Source of the DNA: DAOTXN01 sp034435435
GTDB lineage: Bacteria; Chloroflexota; Anaerolineae; S140-20
Reading direction: 5' to 3'
NCBI GenBank assembly: GCA_034435435.1
Contig: DAOTXN010000024.1
Location: 1-48,759, forward strand
DNA: 48,759 nt
Below are positions 44,316 to 48,759 of the stretch, one piece after another. Both the position numbers and the translations under genes were made by a program. Within the stretch, counting starts at the first letter, position 1, and every line of letters starts with the position of its first letter. Under the pieces are notes generated by a model. The model did not search any database. It was not told the origin of the DNA and saw nothing but the letters and a program-made list of their open reading frames with translations.

Positions 44316-46865
44316 GTGGACCTCACCGGCAAAACCCTGGGTCAGTTTCACATCCTCGAGCCGCTCGGCCAGGGCGGGATGGCCGCCGTCTACAAGGCCT
44401 ACCAGCCCTCGCTGGATCGCTACGTCGCCATCAAAGTGCTGCCTGCCCAACACGCCCTCACACCGGGCTTTTCCGAGCGTTTCGTGCGCGAGGCGCGGGC
44501 CATTGCCCAGTTGAGCCATCCCAACATCCTGCCCGTGATAGACTTTGGGCAGGAGGGCGACCTGTCTTTCATTGTGATGAAATTTGTTCCGGCGGGCACG
44601 CTCAAGGATCGCATGGGCCACCCGTTGGCGCTGGAGCAGGCGCTGCGCTACATCGAAGGCGTCGCCGCCGCGCTGGACCACGCGCATCGGCGCGGTATCC
44701 TGCACCGCGACGTCAAGCCCAGCAACGTGTTGCTAGATGAGGGCGACTGGGTGCTACTGGCCGACTTTGGGCTGGCTAAAATGGTCGCCGGCGACGAAGG
44801 TCTGACCGGCACCGGCGTAGGCATCGGCACACCTGCCTATATGAGCCCTGAGCAGGGACGCGGCGAAACGGTGGACGTATACACCGACATTTACGCGTTG
44901 GGTGTCATCTTGTACGAAATGGTCACCGGCAGGTTGCCTTTCGACGCCGAGACGCCGCTGGCCATCGTGATGAAACACATCACCGAGCCGCCTCCGCTGC
45001 CGCGCAAGTTCCGGCCCGACCTGCCCGAGGCCGTCGAGCGGGTCATTCTCAAGGCTACGGCCAAGACGCCCCAAGACCGCTATGCCTCGGCCGGCGACTT
45101 GGCTCAAGCCTTGCGCGCGGCCCTCGCCCCCTCCCCGCCGGCCCGGGTCGCCGCGGCTGCAGACAAGCTCGCCGCGCTGGACCTGTCTCACCTCTATACC
45201 CGGGCCTTGGGCTACTTTTACACCGAACAGTGGGCCAAAGCCATCGAAGCGCTGGAGGCGATTGTGGCCGCCGCTCCCGACTATGAGCGCGGCGACGCCA
45301 GTCGCCGGCTGGAAGAGGCAGACAAACAACAACGGTTGGCCGATCTGTATGCTCAAGCTCAGGCCGCCGTGAAGCGCGAAGACTGGACGGCGGCTATCGG
45401 TTGTTTGAACGAAATCGTTTCCACCGCCCCTGACTATCGGAATGCCCAGGCGCTGCTCCGGCGGGCGGGGCAGCAACGCGATCTGGCCAACCTGTACGGC
45501 GACGCCCGCCGGCTGTACGACAGTGGTCAATGGCAGGCCGTGCTCAACGTATGGGAACGCATCCGCGCCCTCGACGCCGACTATCCCGATTCAGACGCTC
45601 TCCTGCGTTCGGCCCAGGCCGAGTTAGAGCGCGAGCGCGCCGAGGACGAAGCGCGCCGGCTGAGCGAAGAGCGAGAGCAGTACCTGGCCGACCTGTACCG
45701 GCGCGGTCTGGACCAAGTGACTGCCGGCGACTGGATCGAGGCGGTCGCCATTCTGGAGGAGCTTCAGACGTTGGAGCCGAACTATCAAGAGACGCCTGGC
45801 CTGCTGGAGCGAGCGCGGCGCGAGATCGCCCAGCAAGAAGCAGCTGCGCCAGCAGCGGTCTCGATGTTGCCCTCGTCACCACCCGCGCCTGCGACCCCAA
45901 TAGGTGCAAGTCTCCCGTCGGTCAGGCGCAAGCTGTGGCCGTGGGCCGTAGGCGGAGTGGGGGTGGGAGTGGTGTTGATTGTTGTGCTCGTCCTCATTCT
46001 TTCCGGCGGCAAAAAACCGTCCGCACCTGCAAGTGGCGAGATAACCGGTGAACAGGCGGCGGCGCAGGCGATGCAAGGAATAGTTTTTGTGTCGAACCGC
46101 GACGGCCATCGCGAGGTATATCGCCTGGACGAGGCGGAGACTGTCCGCTGGACCTATTCGCCTGATGGCAGCGAAAGCTGGTCCCCGGCATTGCTCCCCG
46201 ACGGCGGGTTGGTGTTTGTGTCGAACCGCGATGGCAAACAGGATATTTACCGTTTGGACCGCTCGGGCGCGGTGGCGCGCTGGACATATTCGCCCGGCGG
46301 CAGTGAGAGCTGGTCCCCGGCGGCGTTGCCGGACGGCGCGCTGGTCTTTGTGTCGAACCGCGACGGCCAGCCGGAGGTTTATCGGATGAGCCGGTCGGGT
46401 GAAGTGTTGCGCTGGACCCATTCGCCCGCCGGAAGCGCGAGCTGGGATCCCACCGTGACAGCCGACGGTGTAGTGTTCTTTGTTTCCAACCGGGATGGCA
46501 GGCGGGAGATTTATCGAATGGAGCAGTCGGGTGAGGTGCTGCGCTGGACCCATTCACCGGGCGCAAGCGAAAGTTGGGCGCCGGCCGTAACGCCCGAGGG
46601 CGCGCTTGTTTTTGTGTCGAATCGGGACGGCAAACGAGAAATTTATCGTATGGAGCAGTCGGGCGAGGTCGTGCGTTGGACGAACTCGCCCGGCGACAGC
46701 GAGAGTTGGGACCCTCAGGTGGCCGCCGATGGCACGCTGTTGTTCACTTCGACTCGCGGCGGCAAGCGCGAGGTTTTCCGCATCAGCCGGTCGGGCGAGG
46801 TGGAACGGATCACACACACGCCCGGCAACAAACAGAGCTGGTTATCGGGAGCATGGGACGAGTAA
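44316..46865 (+). CDS. Membrane Ser/Thr protein kinase with TPR-like and propeller-like extracellular domain
   Basis: This 849-residue protein starts at GTG 44316, with GGGAGG 7 bases upstream. The Hanks-type kinase has GQGGMAAVYKA, VAIK (K40), HRDVKPSN (D132), ADFGLAK and GTPAYMSPEQ. Residues about 285-525 are TPR-like helical repeats (LADLYAQAQAAVKREDWTAAIGCLNEIV). A transmembrane helix lies at about 539-565. The outside part is about seven repeats of roughly 38 residues, with cores such as VFVSNRDGKREIYRM and RWT-SPGxSESW; these probably form a beta-propeller sensor. It phosphorylates Ser/Thr in response to an external signal; targets unknown. The upstream in-frame ATG 44241 lies in the promoter and was rejected. 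Confidence 0.94.
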   Translation: MDLTGKTLGQFHILEPLGQGGMAAVYKAYQPSLDRYVAIKVLPAQHALTPGFSERFVREARAIAQLSHPNILPVIDFGQEGDLSFIVMKFVPAGTLKDRMGHPLALEQALRYIEGVAAALDHAHRRGILHRDVKPSNVLLDEGDWVLLADFGLAKMVAGDEGLTGTGVGIGTPAYMSPEQGRGETVDVYTDIYALGVILYEMVTGRLPFDAETPLAIVMKHITEPPPLPRKFRPDLPEAVERVILKATAKTPQDRYASAGDLAQALRAALAPSPPARVAAAADKLAALDLSHLYTRALGYFYTEQWAKAIEALEAIVAAAPDYERGDASRRLEEADKQQRLADLYAQAQAAVKREDWTAAIGCLNEIVSTAPDYRNAQALLRRAGQQRDLANLYGDARRLYDSGQWQAVLNVWERIRALDADYPDSDALLRSAQAELERERAEDEARRLSEEREQYLADLYRRGLDQVTAGDWIEAVAILEELQTLEPNYQETPGLLERARREIAQQEAAAPAAVSMLPSSPPAPATPIGASLPSVRRKLWPWAVGGVGVGVVLIVVLVLILSGGKKPSAPASGEITGEQAAAQAMQGIVFVSNRDGHREVYRLDEAETVRWTYSPDGSESWSPALLPDGGLVFVSNRDGKQDIYRLDRSGAVARWTYSPGGSESWSPAALPDGALVFVSNRDGQPEVYRMSRSGEVLRWTHSPAGSASWDPTVTADGVVFFVSNRDGRREIYRMEQSGEVLRWTHSPGASESWAPAVTPEGALVFVSNRDGKREIYRMEQSGEVVRWTNSPGDSESWDPQVAADGTLLFTSTRGGKREVFRISRSGEVERITHTPGNKQSWLSGAWDE

Positions 46866-46887
46866 TTGCTCGACCTGTTGTGGATGA

Positions 46888-48570
46888 ATGATGGGCGACG
46901 GAAACGCACGTGTGGATGACACACAGCCGACCATCTCACAATTCGGTGAGGAGCTATGGCGGGCGCTGTTGGAATCGGCGTCAGATGGCGTCGTGGTGGT
47001 TGACCAGATGGGGCGCATCCTCCTGGTCAACGTCCAAGCCAGCCAGATGTTCGGCTACCACCGGGATGAGCTGATCGGCCAAATTATTGAGATGCTGGTG
47101 CCGGAGCAAGTGCGGGACGCGCACGTTGACCACCGCCGCAGGTTCTACGGACACCTCCATGCCCGCCCGCTGGGGATCGGGCTGAGACTGATTGGGCGGC
47201 GCAAGGACGGCCAGGAGTTCCCGGTCGAAATTGCTCTCAGCTTTGTCGAGACGGGCGCCGGCCCGGTCACGATGGCCTATGTCAGCGACATCACGGAGCG
47301 ACTCAGGGGCGAAGAGGCGCTCCAACACACCCTGGCAAAGCTGGAAAAACGCAACCGCGATCTGGCGCTGCTCAACCAGGTCGGGCAGACGCTCACTGCT
47401 ACGCTCGATTCCCAGCAAGTCATTGAGCGTCTGTTGCAGGTCGTCACCGAGGCCATCGGCGCCGCGGGAAGCTCAGTCTGGTTGTGGGACCCGCACGAAC
47501 AAGGTTGGCTGGCCTGCAAGGCCACCTTCCACAAAGGGCGGAACCACTTGTTGGTCAATCGGCGGCTGGCAGCAGGGCACGGGGTGGCCGGTTGGGTGGC
47601 GCAACACGGCGAAAGTGTAATAGTCCCGTACGCGCCTGCCGATCCCCGCTACAACCCCGAGATCGATACCCAGACGGGTTTTCAAACGACCTCGCTTTTG
47701 TCTGTGCCTTTGCGCGTGCGTGACCGCATCATCGGTGTGTTGCAGGTGGTGAACAAGGCTGAAGGCGGCTTTGATGCCGATGATCTGGCTCTGGTCGAGA
47801 CTATGGCGGCCTCGGCGGCCATTGCCATCGAGAATGCTCAGCTGATCGAGGCGTTGCGCGGGCAAGCCCATCAACTCCAGGCTCGGAACGAAGAATTGGA
47901 TGCCTTTGCCCACACCGCTGCCCACGATCTCAAAAACCCATTGGGTATTATGGTCGGTTTTGCCACGGCCCTGGAAGATCAATACGTTACGCTCGAACCC
48001 GGCGAGATGGTGCGTTATTTGCGCATCATTGCCCAGAACGGGCGCAAGGCGACCAACATCATCGACGAGTTGTTGTTGCTGGCGGGTGTGCGCACGACAG
48101 AAGTCAAAATGCACCCGCTGGATATGGCAAGCATCGTCGGCGAGGCCCAGGCGCGCCTGACCGATCTCGTCCAGGAATATCAGGCCGAGCTCATCGCGCC
48201 GCAACAGTGGCCTACGGCGATGGGCTATGCGGCGTGGGTTGAAGAAGTGTGGGTCAACTATATCAGCAACGCCGTTCGCTACGGCGGCCGCCCACCCCAT
48301 ATGGAGTTAAGATTTTCGATTTTGGAGAAAGAATCCGAAATCCGCTTCTGGGTGCGTGATAATGGCCTAGGTATCTCCCTCAAAGATCAATCCCGGCTTT
48401 TTACTCCCTTTACCCAAATGCACCAAGTCCGCACCGAGGGTCATGGCTTGGGGCTGTCGATCGTGCGGCGTATTGTGCTCAAGCTGGGCGGTCAGGTCGG
48501 CGTCGAGAGCCAGGTGGGGCAGGGCAGCACCTTTTACTTCACACTGCCTGCAGCCGATCCTCAATCATAA
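46888..48570 (+). CDS. PAS-GAF sensor histidine kinase
   Basis: This 560-residue soluble kinase begins 22 bases after the Ser/Thr kinase gene. A PAS domain (about 20-140: DGVVVVDQMGRILLVNVQASQMFGYHRDELIG, ending SDITERLRG) is followed by a GAF domain (about 165-315: AGSSVWLWDPHEQGW, GHGVAGWVAQHGESVIV, LSVPLRVRDRIIGVLQVVNK). HisKA has H346 in AAHDLKNPLGIMVGF, and HATPase has WVNYISNAVRYGG, RDNGLGIS and GHGLGLSIVRRIVLKLGG. The HDLKNP version of the H-box fits bacteriophytochrome-like kinases. No response regulator is adjacent. A short ATTTTCG/AATCCG repeat lies in frame at 48311-48342. Confidence 0.93.
   Translation: MMGDGNARVDDTQPTISQFGEELWRALLESASDGVVVVDQMGRILLVNVQASQMFGYHRDELIGQIIEMLVPEQVRDAHVDHRRRFYGHLHARPLGIGLRLIGRRKDGQEFPVEIALSFVETGAGPVTMAYVSDITERLRGEEALQHTLAKLEKRNRDLALLNQVGQTLTATLDSQQVIERLLQVVTEAIGAAGSSVWLWDPHEQGWLACKATFHKGRNHLLVNRRLAAGHGVAGWVAQHGESVIVPYAPADPRYNPEIDTQTGFQTTSLLSVPLRVRDRIIGVLQVVNKAEGGFDADDLALVETMAASAAIAIENAQLIEALRGQAHQLQARNEELDAFAHTAAHDLKNPLGIMVGFATALEDQYVTLEPGEMVRYLRIIAQNGRKATNIIDELLLLAGVRTTEVKMHPLDMASIVGEAQARLTDLVQEYQAELIAPQQWPTAMGYAAWVEEVWVNYISNAVRYGGRPPHMELRFSILEKESEIRFWVRDNGLGISLKDQSRLFTPFTQMHQVRTEGHGLGLSIVRRIVLKLGGQVGVESQVGQGSTFYFTLPAADPQS
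48311..48342. repeat. ATTTTCG/AATCCGAAATC short repeat inside the kinase gene
   Basis: An A/T-rich stretch within a GC-rich gene contains GATTTTCGATTTTGGA and ATCCGAAATC, partly inverted. It encodes FSILEKESEIRF in a loop or strand region of the ATPase domain. Confidence 0.5.
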
Positions 48571-48577
48571 CCAGCTA

Positions 48578-48598
48578 GTAGGACAAGTTGGCAACTTG
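48578..48598. repeat. Short palindrome CAAGTTG-CAACTTG after the last kinase gene
   Basis: CAAGTTG and CAACTTG flank one base, preceded by GTAGGA. It lies just after the kinase stop codon and could be a weak terminator or intergenic repeat. Confidence 0.6.
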
Positions 48599-48676
48599 GC
48601 CTGCGGTCGCCCCTTTCGTGTTTTGAGGTAACTGCTCAGCCCAAATGCGTAAAAGCGGCAAACCCAAAGCCATTCG

Positions 48677-48742
48677 ACAGGATTCACAAGATTCACAGGA
48701 TGGAATTCGTGGAAAAATCCTGTAAATCCTGTAAATCTTGTC
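48677..48742. repeat. ACAGGATT-type palindromic repeat at the window end
   Basis: The left arm is made of ACAGGATTC, ACAAGATTC, ACAGGAT units and the right arm of ATCCTGTAA, ATCCTGTAA, ATCTTGT units. Together they form an interrupted palindrome. No gene is seen from 48571 to the window end. Confidence 0.8.
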
Positions 48743-48759
48743 CAAAGAGCTACCAGGGT

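Overview
The window looks like a chromosomal segment of a member of the Chloroflexota, probably Anaerolineae-like. This is an inference from style, not from a marker gene. The supporting signs are: high GC; several lipoproteins whose lipobox is followed by a long Thr/Pro linker; multi-PAS/GAF histidine kinases beside a Ser/Thr kinase with a C-terminal propeller; an LPXTG-type surface protein; an endonuclease-type MutL; and many short palindromic or tandem intergenic repeats. A pyruvate:ferredoxin oxidoreductase and a heme A synthase in the same window suggest facultative metabolism. No rRNA, tRNA or CRISPR array was seen.

Layout. 1-1013: 3' part of an IS630-family element with a frameshift at a C-run followed by TAA. 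1218-9363: a run of plus-strand genes, tightly coupled at first, encoding a receiver domain without its phospho-acceptor, a DUF885 lipoprotein, a small membrane protein, a TolB/VCBS propeller lipoprotein, a GyrI-like protein, an Ntn-hydrolase lipoprotein and an FGE/sulfatase-modifying-like lipoprotein with a probable premature stop. 9668-12947: small membrane proteins, a prepilin peptidase, a HEAT-repeat protein and a GYD protein. 12988-13227: three 80-bp tandem repeats. 13227-15083: mutL. 15572-20215: nifJ followed by a dihydroorotate-dehydrogenase-like gene. 20349-21598: a MITE-like element, an LPXTG protein and an MFS remnant. 21704-24006: a PurM/HypE-like gene with a leader-peptide/terminator region, divergent from a zinc alcohol dehydrogenase. 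24008-29001: a minus-strand signalling block (GAF kinase, sirtuin, two receiver-ParA proteins of TadZ/CpaE type) containing a second copy of the MITE-like element.

29211-35909: a 21-residue-repeat protein, a metallo-beta-lactamase-fold hydrolase and an 1819-residue PAS/GAF histidine kinase. 35966-39837: uvrA and ctaA on the minus strand, almost touching. 39949-41042: small genes, including an RRM RNA-binding protein with a long leader and a 59-residue Cys/His protein. 41085-43993: a two-gene cassette of a DNA methyltransferase and an overlapping unknown protein, a candidate restriction-modification system. 44316-48570: a membrane Ser/Thr kinase and a PAS-GAF histidine kinase. The window ends in a short palindromic repeat.

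The most notable signals are the leader-peptide/hairpin/terminator region upstream of the PurM-like gene (22727-22938), a two-copy inverted-repeat element with direct repeats at its ends (20349-20460 and 27481-27676), short-repeat modules that appear to have entered coding genes in frame (mutL, nifJ, uvrA, a kinase), the 21-residue-period protein at 29211, and the two-gene methyltransferase cassette. Gene functions are family-level calls made by eye; no database search was possible.
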